Position numbers and translations under genes: made by a program. The notes under the pieces are model-generated. The model saw nothing but the letters and a program-made list of their open reading frames with translations. It was not told the origin of the DNA and did not search any database. This document shows positions 34,415 through 46,439 of a DNA stretch of 64,000 bases, piece after piece (the first letter of the stretch is position 1; the number at the start of each line of letters is the position of its first letter). The stretch is from Gammaproteobacteria bacterium. GTDB taxonomy: Bacteria > Pseudomonadota > Gammaproteobacteria > Pseudomonadales > Pseudohongiellaceae. The stretch spans positions 1-64,000 of the forward strand of contig JAURWS010000060.1 in NCBI GenBank assembly GCA_030654835.1, given 5' to 3'.

Positions 34415-36913
34415 ATGCCGCGAACCCAATCCCCGAATCTTGCCCTGCTGCAATCCTGTCTGCTGATGGCCTGGCGCAATCTGCTGTCCCGACCACTACT
34501 CTCCCTGATCAATATTGTCGGCCTTGCCCTGGGGCTGGCCTGTGTTCTCCTGATTGCCTTGTTCGTGCGCAGCGAGACGGGCTACGACACGCAGTGGACC
34601 AACGCCGACAGAACCTGGCGGGTGATGCGCAGCTTCAACCCGCCCGGCGGGTCGCCGCCCCTGTATCTGGCCACCAATGCACCACCGGTCGGGCCACTGC
34701 TGCAGCGGGACTTTCCGCAGTTCGAGCATGTCGTGCGTCTGATGGACAACACGCCGGTGATGTCGCTGCCCGACGGTACACAGAGCTGGTACGAACCCGG
34801 CGTCTACTTCGCCGATCCGGACGTGTTTGCCGTCTTCGACATCCCTCTGCTGCAAGGCAATCCGGAGGAGCTGCTTACCGAGCCGTATCAGCTTGTCATC
34901 AACGCATCACTCGCGCAGAAATATTTCGGGGATGACAATGCTGTAGGACAGACTCTGCTGCTCAGCGGGCAGATTCCAGTGCAGGTGACGGGCGTGATGG
35001 CCGACCTGCCGGAGAATACGCATCTCGATGTGCGTGCCTTTGCCTCGATGCAGACAGCCGAGGCTATCCTCGGTGAGCGCATGCAGAGCTGGGGATTCAA
35101 TAATTTTCATACTTATGTGGTGACGGAGCCCGGCTACGACATCGCTGACTTCAAGGCACAGATTCCCGATTTCCTGCGTCGTCATGTGGGGGACGACGCC
35201 ACGTCCTTCACTGACTTTTCCGTGATCAAACTGACCGACATCCATTTGAACTCGCACCGCGACAATGAGCTGCAGGCCAACGGCAATGGGGTCACGGTGC
35301 TCACCTTCAGTGCCATTGCTGTCTTCATTCTGCTGATCGCCTGCTTCAATTTCATGAATCTGTCTACCGCCACCTCAATGTCGCGCGCACGTGAAGTCGG
35401 CATGCGCAAAGTGTGTGGTGCCAGTCGCGGTCAGATTGCGGTGCAGTTTCTGTTGGAGTCGGTGGTCACGGCTCTGATCGCCGTCGTGCTTGCCGCCGTG
35501 TTGCTGCAGATCGCGCTGCCAGCGTTCAACGCGCTGCTCGACAAGAACATGCAACTCAACTATTTGCAGACGCCGCTCGCTTTGCCCGCGCTGCTCGGCC
35601 TTGCCAGCGTGGTCGGCGTGTTGGCGGGCAGCTATCCGGCCTTGTTTCTCTCGTCGTTTCCTGCAGTGAGCATTCTCAAAGACAATCTGACGCGAGGTAC
35701 CGGAGGGGTGTGGCTGCGCAAGGCGCTGGTGATCGTGCAGTTCGCAATTTCCATCGCGTTGGTGATCGCCTCCGGGATCGCGATGTCACAACTGCGCTAT
35801 GCACAGAACCTCGATCTCGGATTTGATCGTGAGCAGGTGCTGATCTATCGCGGCTCATCACAAACTGGTCTGGGAGCTTCCTACCAGACCATGAAACAGG
35901 AGCTGCTGCGTCATTCCGAGATTGTGTCGGTGACGGCTGCCAATCTGCTGCCCGGTGATCAGAACACCAACGCCGATGGCATTCGCTTCGAAGGCGGTGG
36001 CTCCGACATGATGGGCATGGGCTACCTCAACGTGGACCACGATTTCTTCGAGACTTTCGGCATTCGCATGCTCAGCGGCCGCGCCTTCTCGCGCGAACGC
36101 AGCACCGATTTGCTGGTGGAACCCACGGCAGAGAATCCGCAGGGCAGTGCTGGATTCATTCTCAATGAGCTGGCTGCACGGCAGCTCGGCTGGACTGCAC
36201 AGAGCGCACCAGGGAAGTGGTTCGAGAGCATCTGGGATCAGGAAGCTACACGAATGGTGCGCGGCACGGTCATCGGCGTTGTCGACAACATTCATTTCTC
36301 GTCGCTGCGCGAGGAGGTTAAGCCGGTGTACTACCGCCTGATGAATCACGACAGTGCCGTGTCGCCATTTCCTAATCTTCGTCACATGGCCATTCGTGTC
36401 ACCGGCAACAACATGACGCAGACGCTGGCGTTCGTGAATGAGACCTGGAATCGCTTCCTGCCGGGCGTGCCGATTCAGCAATCTTTTCTCGATGCCGACC
36501 TCGCGGCACTCTACGAGACAGAAAGGCGACAGGGTCAACTGTTTACCGGGTTCGCGGTGCTCGCTGTCGTGATTGCGGTGATGGGCCTGTTCGGTCTGGC
36601 TTCGAGCCTGACAAGGCAGCGCACCCGTGAGATCGGCATTCGCAAAGTGCTGGGGAGTTCCACCGCACAGCTCGTGACTCTGCTGACGCGCGAGTTCGTC
36701 ACCCTGGTGCTGCTCGCCAATGGCCTGGCCTGGCCGCTGGCGTGGTATTTCATGAGTGGCTGGCTGGAGAGCTTCGCCTATCGCGTCGCCATCAACCCTG
36801 CGCTATTCCTGCTGGCCGGGCTGCTGACAACCACCGTGGCTGCGGTGACAGTCGGTCTGCTGGTGAGCCGTAAGGCGAGCATCAACCCGGTCTTGTCGCT
36901 GCGACACGAATGA
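34415..36913 (+). CDS. Orphan MacB/FtsX-type ABC permease
   Basis: The 832-residue protein has the same layout as the permease at 19787: a first helix (residues 22-45), a MacB-type periplasmic core (50-270), FtsX block with motif ATSMSRAREVGMRKVCGASR, a second core and a final FtsX block with RQRTREIGIRKVLGSS. Substrate export or peptide sensing is likely. No ATPase or adaptor gene is next to it, so it must borrow the ATPase or act with a distant operon. The start MPRTQSPN lies 18 bases after a terminator-like hairpin. Confidence 0.9.
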   Translation: MPRTQSPNLALLQSCLLMAWRNLLSRPLLSLINIVGLALGLACVLLIALFVRSETGYDTQWTNADRTWRVMRSFNPPGGSPPLYLATNAPPVGPLLQRDFPQFEHVVRLMDNTPVMSLPDGTQSWYEPGVYFADPDVFAVFDIPLLQGNPEELLTEPYQLVINASLAQKYFGDDNAVGQTLLLSGQIPVQVTGVMADLPENTHLDVRAFASMQTAEAILGERMQSWGFNNFHTYVVTEPGYDIADFKAQIPDFLRRHVGDDATSFTDFSVIKLTDIHLNSHRDNELQANGNGVTVLTFSAIAVFILLIACFNFMNLSTATSMSRAREVGMRKVCGASRGQIAVQFLLESVVTALIAVVLAAVLLQIALPAFNALLDKNMQLNYLQTPLALPALLGLASVVGVLAGSYPALFLSSFPAVSILKDNLTRGTGGVWLRKALVIVQFAISIALVIASGIAMSQLRYAQNLDLGFDREQVLIYRGSSQTGLGASYQTMKQELLRHSEIVSVTAANLLPGDQNTNADGIRFEGGGSDMMGMGYLNVDHDFFETFGIRMLSGRAFSRERSTDLLVEPTAENPQGSAGFILNELAARQLGWTAQSAPGKWFESIWDQEATRMVRGTVIGVVDNIHFSSLREEVKPVYYRLMNHDSAVSPFPNLRHMAIRVTGNNMTQTLAFVNETWNRFLPGVPIQQSFLDADLAALYETERRQGQLFTGFAVLAVVIAVMGLFGLASSLTRQRTREIGIRKVLGSSTAQLVTLLTREFVTLVLLANGLAWPLAWYFMSGWLESFAYRVAINPALFLLAGLLTTTVAAVTVGLLVSRKASINPVLSLRHE

Positions 36914-36949
36914 GCCATCATGCGGGAGGTTGATTCACAGGAGACAATA

Positions 36950-38614
36950 ATGACAACATCCCGCTCCTTCGCAATGCTCACCCTGTCACTGTTCGCCGCC
37001 CAAATGGTGCTCGCGCCAGACGCTGCGGCGCAGACTGACGCCGCTGCAGCCTGTGCCGTACTCGAAAGCACAGCCGACCTGACCGTGCTTTCCGCACGAC
37101 TGGTGCCCGCCGCCGACACCACTCCAGCCTACTGCTACGTGCGTGGGCTGATCTCCCCCTCGACGCAATACCATGTGCAGTTGCCGTTGCCGGAGAATTG
37201 GAACGGACGCTTTCTGCAATGGGGCGATGGTGGCAAGGACGGTGATCTGGACTTTGCCGATCATCGTCTCGCCGAGGGTTACGCGGTGGCCAACAGCAAC
37301 ACCGGTCACGACAGCGCGACAGAGCCTGGTTCGCAATTCGGCTTCAACAATCGCCAGTCCGAGATCGATTTCGGTTACCGCTCGGTACACCTGACCGTCA
37401 TGGCGGGCAAGGCACTGGTCGAGCGCTACTATCGCAGCGAGCCGACCTATTCCTATTTCGAGGGGTGCTCCACCGGTGGACGGCAAGGGTTGATGGAAGC
37501 ACAGCGCTTCCCACAGGATTTCGATGGCATCGTGGCGGGTGCCCCGGTGAATTACTATCAGGCGATGAACGCGGCCGGTGTCTGGTGGCTGCAGCGCATG
37601 TTCAAGGACAACTTCGCAGGTAACCTTGCCGTGGACACCGATGGCGATGGCAGCTTCGACAGCGTGAAGCTGCTGGAGACACTCAACCAGCGTGTGCTGC
37701 AGCAGTGTGATGCGAATGATGGTGTCAGCGATGGCGTGCTCACCAATCCCATGAGTTGTAATTTCGAACCTCAGCGTGATCTTGCCGATATTGCCTGTGG
37801 GGCAGATGGCGCCTCCGATCAGTGTTTCACTCCGGCGCAGCTGCAGACCATTGCCGACTTCTACAGCGGGCCCTATGACAGCAGTGGCAACATTCTCTAT
37901 CCCGGCAAGGCGCTGGGGTCGGAGCTGGAGTGGATCAACCTCTACACGCCCACCGCTCGCAACCGCAACGCGCCGACGATGCTCGTGGGGCCTGCGGGTG
38001 ATCATGTGAACTATCTGTTCTACGAGGAAGACCCCGGCGTGGCGATTCCCGATCTGACGCAGCCAATGGTGGTGACGGGCCGCAATGCAGCGCTGCCGGA
38101 ATTTTCCTGGTTGGAGTTCGACATCAACGATCTGGCCGAGGGCGATGCCACGCTCATGCAGTCGCTGATGGATGCCACCGATCCTGACTTGACCCGCTTC
38201 CTGAAGGAGCACGATGGCAAGCTGCTGCTCTATCACGGCTGGAGTGATTCACTGTCCTCTGCCAAGGCTACGGTGCAGTATTTCAATGCGATGGTGGATA
38301 CGACTTTCGCAGGGCAGATCGGTGCGGCGGGTGACAGCACGCGCCTGTTTCTCGCGCCGGGCATGGGGCATTGCAGTGGTGGCGCTGGCCCGAACACCTG
38401 GGACAAGCTGCCAGCGCTGGTGGACTGGGTCGAGAATGGCAGGGCGCCGGACAGCATCATTGCCACGCGCAGCACTAGCAGTGGGGGCACCAACGGCGTC
38501 GTCGAAAACGAACGGCCTCTCTGCCCGTATCCGCAGGAGGCCGTCTATGCCGGTCCCGCCGGTGGCGAGAACAATCCTGCGAACTGGGTGGCAGCCAATT
38601 TCAGCTGCCGCTGA
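36950..38614 (+). CDS. Exported tannase/feruloyl esterase-family protein
   Basis: The 554-residue protein has a signal peptide (ending about AAQTD) and a tannase-family alpha/beta hydrolase domain with the nucleophile elbow GCSTGGRQG near residue 175, a His/Asp region YHGWSDSLSS and GMGHCSGG near the C-terminus. Disulfide-prone Cys residues occur at conserved places (CDANDGVSDGVL). It likely hydrolyses esters of aromatic acids in the periplasm. A CAGGAGAC site lies before the ATG at 36950. Confidence 0.9.
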   Translation: MTTSRSFAMLTLSLFAAQMVLAPDAAAQTDAAAACAVLESTADLTVLSARLVPAADTTPAYCYVRGLISPSTQYHVQLPLPENWNGRFLQWGDGGKDGDLDFADHRLAEGYAVANSNTGHDSATEPGSQFGFNNRQSEIDFGYRSVHLTVMAGKALVERYYRSEPTYSYFEGCSTGGRQGLMEAQRFPQDFDGIVAGAPVNYYQAMNAAGVWWLQRMFKDNFAGNLAVDTDGDGSFDSVKLLETLNQRVLQQCDANDGVSDGVLTNPMSCNFEPQRDLADIACGADGASDQCFTPAQLQTIADFYSGPYDSSGNILYPGKALGSELEWINLYTPTARNRNAPTMLVGPAGDHVNYLFYEEDPGVAIPDLTQPMVVTGRNAALPEFSWLEFDINDLAEGDATLMQSLMDATDPDLTRFLKEHDGKLLLYHGWSDSLSSAKATVQYFNAMVDTTFAGQIGAAGDSTRLFLAPGMGHCSGGAGPNTWDKLPALVDWVENGRAPDSIIATRSTSSGGTNGVVENERPLCPYPQEAVYAGPAGGENNPANWVAANFSCR

Positions 38615-38653
38615 GCCGGTCGTAAAAGTCCAGTCGTAAAAACCCAGGTGACG

Positions 38654-39685
38654 CTACTGTGGCACCGTGCCACGTGGCTCCCGATTCTGGAAGTCCAGCA
38701 TCCAGCCTGGGTATTCACTCGGCAGGGCACTGGCTTCGTCCAGCCGCGTGAGTTGCTCCGTGGACAGTTGTGAGTCCACCGCCGCCAGATTGTCCAGCAG
38801 CTGTTCGCTGGTCTTGGCGCCGATGATCACGCTGGTCACGAAAGAGCGGCTGAGCAACCAGGCCAGCGCCACGCGTGCCACCGACTGATTCGCCTCAGTG
38901 GCGACACTGTGCAGCGCCTCCAGCACACGCGGGAGGCGTTCCATATTCACGGGCGGGAAGTCGAAGGACGAGCGGCGGGCACCGGCCGGACCTTGCTTGT
39001 TCGGATCGAATTTGCCCGACAGAAGTCCGCCCGCCAATGGGCTCCACGGCAGAATCGCCAGGCCTTCACTCTGCGCCATCGGCACGATCTCGCGCTCGAT
39101 GTCGCGACCCGCGATGGTGTAGTACATCTGCGCACTCTGGAAGCGCGCCAGCCCATTGGCTTCGGCGAAACCGACGGCCTTCATGGCATGCCAAGCGGCC
39201 AAATTGCAGAATCCCACATAACGCACCTTGCCGGAGCGCACGACGTCGTCCAGCGCGCGTACTGTCTCCTCGATGGGCGTGACGGGGTCGTAGCCATGAA
39301 TCTGATACAGATCGATATAGTCGAGCCCGAGACGCTGCAGGCTTTGATCGACGCTCGACAGGATGTGCCCGCGCGACAGGCCGACCTGATTGACGCCTTT
39401 GCCGAGGCGACCACGCACCTTGGTGGCCACGACGATCTGATCGCGTGGTCGCCCAAGCGACGCCAGTGACGCCCCCAGCAGTCGCTCGGATTCGCCTTCG
39501 GAATAGACATCAGCGGTGTCGATGAAGTTGACGCCATGGTCGAGCGCGGTGCCCACCAGCGTATCGACATCTTTGCTGCCGAGTTTGCCGATCGCCTCCC
39601 AGAAGCCCTTGCCGCCAAAGGTCATGGTGCCGAGGCATAACTCCGATACATAAAGTCCTGTCTTGCCAAGAAGCTTGTAGCGCAT
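38654..39685 (-). CDS. Aldo/keto reductase
   Basis: The 343-residue NADPH-dependent reductase shows the catalytic tetrad of the family: Asp and Tyr in FIDTADVYSEGESE, Lys in VVATKVRGR, His in YQIHGYD, then the NADPH-binding GAKTSEQLLDNL near the end. It reduces aldehydes or ketones in the cytoplasm. The substrate is unknown. It converges with the tannase gene and lies 53 bases downstream of uvrA in the same direction. Confidence 0.93.
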   Translation of the reverse strand: MRYKLLGKTGLYVSELCLGTMTFGGKGFWEAIGKLGSKDVDTLVGTALDHGVNFIDTADVYSEGESERLLGASLASLGRPRDQIVVATKVRGRLGKGVNQVGLSRGHILSSVDQSLQRLGLDYIDLYQIHGYDPVTPIEETVRALDDVVRSGKVRYVGFCNLAAWHAMKAVGFAEANGLARFQSAQMYYTIAGRDIEREIVPMAQSEGLAILPWSPLAGGLLSGKFDPNKQGPAGARRSSFDFPPVNMERLPRVLEALHSVATEANQSVARVALAWLLSRSFVTSVIIGAKTSEQLLDNLAAVDSQLSTEQLTRLDEASALPSEYPGWMLDFQNREPRGTVPQ

Positions 39686-39738
39686 AGCGTTTCTCCTGTT
39701 GTGGTCAGATTATGGGTACTGCGTTGCTGCTGCTGATG

Positions 39739-42597
<2,859 letters not shown>

Positions 42598-42756
42598 GTA
42601 GCGTGTCCCTGACTATCCGCACTTTCCGCACGCAGGCGATCTACACTCGTCGCAAGCGATGACCAAACAGCGGATTATGATTAAATCGGTTGGCAAGCGC
42701 AAAGGCTGCCTGCGTGCGATGCTTTTAGTGCTATTCTTGGAGTAGACTACGCCGCC

Positions 42757-42830
42757 TGTGGGAGCGAGCCTGCTCGCGATTGATGTTCAAAAGTAACACT
42801 GAATCAATCGCGAGCAGGCTCGCTCCCACA
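42757..42830. repeat. Perfect REP hairpin upstream of ssb
   Basis: Two perfectly complementary 28-base arms (TGTGGGAGCGAGCCTGCTCG and onward to GAT) enclose an 18-base spacer. It is the GCGAGC variant of the REP family at 31897, where the arm core is GCGGGC. The element ends 45 bases before the ssb start codon, so it may lie in the ssb leader. Confidence 0.92.
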
Positions 42831-42875
42831 AGGGGCGAACAAACGGAAAACAGAAAACCGACTGGAGGTTTCAAA

Positions 42876-43415
42876 GTGGCGAGCAGAGGCGTAAACAAGG
42901 TAATTCTGGTAGGCAATTGCGGGGGCGATCCCGAGACACGTTTTCTGCCCAGCGGCGGTGCCGTTGCCAATGTGACGCTGGCCACCAGCGAATCCTGGAA
43001 AGACAAGAATACCGGTCAACAGCAGGAGAAGACCGAGTGGCATCGCGTGGTGTTCTTCAACCGTCTGGCCGAGATCGTCGGCGAGTACGTGAAGAAGGGC
43101 TCCAAGCTCTACATCGAAGGCAGCCTGCGCACACGCTCTTGGGAGCAGGATGGCATCAAGCGCTACGCCACCGAAATCGTGGCGGCCGAGATGCAGATGC
43201 TCGACTCTCGTGGTAGTCAGGGCGGCATGGGCGGAGCGTCTGGAGGCGGTGGCGTGGATGATTACGACAGCCAGTTCGGACAGGAACCTGCAGCGCAGAA
43301 AGCCCCTCAGCAGGCCCCTCAACAACAATATGGCAATCGTCCGCGCGAGTCCGCACCGGCGCCAACCTCCGCGCCATCGAACTTCGACAATTTTGATGAC
43401 GATATCCCGTTCTGA
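42876..43415 (+). CDS. ssb: Single-stranded DNA-binding protein
   Basis: The 179-residue protein has the OB-fold N-terminus ([20 protein letters not shown], then [20 protein letters not shown]), a flexible Gly/Gln-rich linker and the acidic C-terminal tail DDDIPF which recruits repair partners. The start is the GTG at 42876, because a GGAGG ribosome site lies seven bases before it; the longer frame runs into the REP element. Confidence 0.97.
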   Translation: MASRGVNKVILVGNCGGDPETRFLPSGGAVANVTLATSESWKDKNTGQQQEKTEWHRVVFFNRLAEIVGEYVKKGSKLYIEGSLRTRSWEQDGIKRYATEIVAAEMQMLDSRGSQGGMGGASGGGGVDDYDSQFGQEPAAQKAPQQAPQQQYGNRPRESAPAPTSAPSNFDNFDDDIPF

Positions 43416-43470
43416 TCATCGCCACCCCGGCATCACTATACGGGAACACAATGCAGGGTAATCAGGAAAG

Positions 43471-44376
43471 GTGAAGCTTTTACTTGTCGGTGCCGGCAGT
43501 CCGGTCGGAATGGAGTTGATCAAGCAACTGCAGCAGAGAGGGGTGGAATATTTCGCCCCCGAGCCCGGTCGGATTGATTCCCGGGATCCGTTGAGCGTCG
43601 CCAAAGTGATTACCCAGTGTGCCCCCGATCAGGTCATCAACCTTTCCTCCTATCGCGCTGGTAGCCAACTGGCGATTCTCGAAGCCGAAAAGAATCCGCA
43701 GGAATGTGATGCCATCAACCATGAGCAGGCGTCGGTCATTGCCCAGGTTTGCGATCATCTGAATATTCCGCTGGTGCACCTTTCCTCTGCGTATGTGTTC
43801 AACGGCGACAAGAAGCTGGGTTACAGCGAGCAGGATGCTACCAAACCGATGGGTGTCTACGGAGCCACATCGTTGTCAGGGGAGCAGGCCATCTGCGGTG
43901 TGCTGGAGAAACACATCATCGTTCGCACCGGCTGGATCTTCGGTCAGGGGCAGGATGAGCTGATCCTGCGCTGGATCGCCGAGGCGCGTCAGGCCGAAGG
44001 GGTGGTAACAGTATCGCGGCGCAAGTTCAGTCCGACGCCGGTCGAAGATGTCGCCCGTGTGCTGATGGCGATCGCCTTGCAGGTGGATTGCCATGCCAAT
44101 ATCTGGGGCATCTATCACTACTGCGGGCTGGAGACCAAGCGCGAGAGCGAGTTTGTCCAGCAGGTCCTGAAACTTGCGGCCCAGCACGACGAGAGCATCT
44201 ACAAGCTGCTGGACCACCTCAGCCTCAATCTGCTGCGTGCCGATCCTCCCGAGATCGCCAACACGACACTTGTCACGAAGAAGATCTTCGACACCTTTGG
44301 AATCAAGCAGCGCACCTGGAACGGCAGCCTGCAAAACTTGATCAAGAGCCTCTACAAGCCAGAGACGCGAGGGTGA
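43471..44376 (+). CDS. RmlD-like NAD(P)-dependent sugar-nucleotide reductase
   Basis: The 301-residue short-chain dehydrogenase has a GAGSPVG dinucleotide-binding loop, LVHLSSAYVFNGDKKLGYSE, and the YGATSLSGEQA segment that matches dTDP-4-dehydrorhamnose reductases (the YGxxKLxGE motif here has Ser for Lys, so catalysis is uncertain). Start is GTG with AGGAAAG immediately before. No rml operon is adjacent; it lies five bases ahead of moeA, so it may be co-transcribed with it by chance. Confidence 0.82.
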   Translation: MKLLLVGAGSPVGMELIKQLQQRGVEYFAPEPGRIDSRDPLSVAKVITQCAPDQVINLSSYRAGSQLAILEAEKNPQECDAINHEQASVIAQVCDHLNIPLVHLSSAYVFNGDKKLGYSEQDATKPMGVYGATSLSGEQAICGVLEKHIIVRTGWIFGQGQDELILRWIAEARQAEGVVTVSRRKFSPTPVEDVARVLMAIALQVDCHANIWGIYHYCGLETKRESEFVQQVLKLAAQHDESIYKLLDHLSLNLLRADPPEIANTTLVTKKIFDTFGIKQRTWNGSLQNLIKSLYKPETRG

Positions 44377-44381
44377 GCGAC

Positions 44382-45617
44382 ATGGCGATTTCCCCCGGTG
44401 CTGCCCTGACGCCCATCGACACCGCGTTGGCGCAGTTGCTCAGCCGCATGGCGGCAGTGGCTGATTGCGAAGAGGTGACATTGTCGCAGGCCTTGCACCG
44501 CGTGTTGGCGGAAACGGTCTATGCGGCGATCGACGTCCCCGGTCATGCCAACAGCGCGATGGATGGGTACGCGGTGGACAGCCGGTCGTTGGCTGATGGG
44601 CAGTGTCGCTTGCGAGTGACTCAGCGAATTCCGGCAGGAAAAGTCGGTCGGGCGCTTGAAATCGGCAGCGCTGCCCGCATCTTCACGGGCGCACCAATCC
44701 CAACGGGCGCGGACGCCGTAGTAATGCAGGAGAATTGCAGGGTCGAGGGTGACGAAATCATCGTCTTGCAGTCGGTAGTGGCCGGAGAGAATGTGCGCCG
44801 TGCTGGCAGCGATGTCGAGCGTGGTGAGTTATTGTTCGAGGCGGGGCATCGTCTGCGAGCTCCGGACATTGGTTTGCTGGCGGGGGTAGGTAGAGAGATT
44901 GTAGTCGTGCGCAAGCCGTTGCGCGTTGCCGTACTCACCACCGGTGACGAACTGGTGCGACCGGGCGAGCCGCTGCAGCCTGGACAGATTTACAACTCGA
45001 ACTATTACATGTTGAGTACTCTGGTGCAGGGGCTCGGTCATGTGGCGGTGGATTACGGGATTGTCGCGGACTCGCTCGACGGTACCGAGCAGGCATTGCA
45101 TGCGGCGGCTGCTAGCGCAGATTGCATCATCAGCAGCGGGGGTGTCTCTGCTGGTGAGGAAGACCACGTGCGTACAGCACTGGAGCGTATCGGGGAGCTG
45201 TCGCTGTGGAAACTGGCGATCAAGCCTGGCAAACCCTTTGCCTTCGGTCAGGTGGCGGGCAAGCCATTTTTCGGACTGCCCGGTAACCCGGTCTCGGCAT
45301 TCGTGACGTTCGCCCTGCTGGTGCGTCCTTGTCTGCAGAGGTTGGGCGGTGCCCGCGACCAGGCGCCAATGCAGTGGCAATTGCCAGCAGACTTCGAGTT
45401 GCCCGTCTCCGGAATCCGCCAGGAATACCTGCGGGTGTGTTGTGCCACGGATGCGCAAGGCGAGACGGTTTTGCGCCTGGCGGGAAGCCAGAGTTCGGGA
45501 GTGTTGTCGTCGGTGAGTCACGCGGACGGATTGGCGATAGTGCCGCCGCTAAGCGCCGTGCAGCGGGGCGACAAGTTGAGATTCATGCCGTTAAGTGAGA
45601 TAGTCGGTCAGGTCTGA
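44382..45617 (+). CDS. moeA: Molybdopterin molybdotransferase
   Basis: The 411-residue enzyme inserts molybdate into molybdopterin-AMP. It shows HANSAMDGYAVDS, RIFTGAPIPTGADAVVMQE, VAVLTTGDELV, IISSGGVSAGEEDHV and LPGNPVSAFVTF, the landmarks of MoeA. The MoeA fold is full length. A GTG at 44373 overlaps the upstream stop and could also start it; the ATG at 44382 is preferred. It is the last well-known gene before two uncharacterised envelope genes. Confidence 0.96.
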   Translation: MAISPGAALTPIDTALAQLLSRMAAVADCEEVTLSQALHRVLAETVYAAIDVPGHANSAMDGYAVDSRSLADGQCRLRVTQRIPAGKVGRALEIGSAARIFTGAPIPTGADAVVMQENCRVEGDEIIVLQSVVAGENVRRAGSDVERGELLFEAGHRLRAPDIGLLAGVGREIVVVRKPLRVAVLTTGDELVRPGEPLQPGQIYNSNYYMLSTLVQGLGHVAVDYGIVADSLDGTEQALHAAAASADCIISSGGVSAGEEDHVRTALERIGELSLWKLAIKPGKPFAFGQVAGKPFFGLPGNPVSAFVTFALLVRPCLQRLGGARDQAPMQWQLPADFELPVSGIRQEYLRVCCATDAQGETVLRLAGSQSSGVLSSVSHADGLAIVPPLSAVQRGDKLRFMPLSEIVGQV

Positions 45618-45652
45618 AAGCAGACAATCAGAGTCATCGAGAGCGAACCATT

Positions 45653-46420
45653 GTGAACACGTCAGTGCATTTTCAAGAGAAAATTTCCTCGCTCCGGCTG
45701 GCTGGGCTGGCTGTGTTTCTGCCCGTATTGCTGGTTGCCTGTCAGCCTACCCGTCAAACCGTCGTGGTGGTGCCGGAACCTGAGCCGGTCATCGAAGACA
45801 CTTCGTTGCAGGATGAGGCTGCCGCACGCGCGCGCTTCGACGAAGAGCTGCGCTATCAGCGCATGATCGCCGACATTCTCTATGACGGGCGCAAGGCGCT
45901 GAATGCCAATCGCCTGCTGACCCCTCCCGATATCAGTGCGCATGCGTATTTTCAGCGGGTACTGGCCATTGAGCCCGAGAACGCTGTCGCTCTACAGGGC
46001 ATTCAGGACATTGTCGCCAAGTATCTGCAACTGGCGGGGGAGGCCGGGCGCCAGGGTCTGTACGACGAAGCCAAAGGGTATCTGCGCCGTGCCGAACAGG
46101 TCGACCACAATCATGCTGGGATCGCTCCGGCGTGGGTTGCGTTGGAAGCCGAGATGACGTCCGTGGATGTTGTGCACAGCCTGAGTGCCGCCGAGCTGGC
46201 GAGCAAGTCTGCGGCCATTTCGGTGCAGCTGAGCAGAATCGCCATTCAGGCGCGCGACTCCGGTGCCTTCTTCCTGATTACTGCTCCCAGCGACGATCAG
46301 GCGCGCTGGATTTATACCCAGATGCAGGCTGCCGTGGAGGGTCATCGCTTGCGTGGCAATATTGAATTGGGCTCTACCCCCACGATTCGTCTGATCATGC
46401 CAGTTGACGGCGATGCGTGA
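45653..46420 (+). CDS. Lipoprotein with TPR-like helical domain
   Basis: The 255-residue protein has a lipobox (LLVAC near residue 30) and a Val/Pro-rich linker, then a helical region (residues 60-160) with tetratricopeptide-like spacing (AYFQRVLAIEPENAVALQGI; EAKGYLRRAEQVDHNHAGIA) and a small alpha/beta C-terminal domain. It is probably an outer-membrane-tethered scaffold or assembly factor. It lies 19 bases before the DUF2333 gene, so they may act together. The family is not recognised. Confidence 0.75.
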   Translation: MNTSVHFQEKISSLRLAGLAVFLPVLLVACQPTRQTVVVVPEPEPVIEDTSLQDEAAARARFDEELRYQRMIADILYDGRKALNANRLLTPPDISAHAYFQRVLAIEPENAVALQGIQDIVAKYLQLAGEAGRQGLYDEAKGYLRRAEQVDHNHAGIAPAWVALEAEMTSVDVVHSLSAAELASKSAAISVQLSRIAIQARDSGAFFLITAPSDDQARWIYTQMQAAVEGHRLRGNIELGSTPTIRLIMPVDGDA

Positions 46421-46439
46421 TTCGAAGCCGGGAGTTTCC

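Noticed and set aside
36986-38236. 416-codon minus-strand frame opposite the tannase-family gene
   Set aside because: The His/Gly/Arg-rich composition is typical of an antisense shadow. The plus-strand gene has a signal peptide, catalytic motif and ribosome site.
42598-42756. LexA box controlling uvrA/ssb
   Set aside because: No CTGT-N8-ACAG or close variant was found by eye. Control by a lineage-specific LexA motif remains possible but is not supported.
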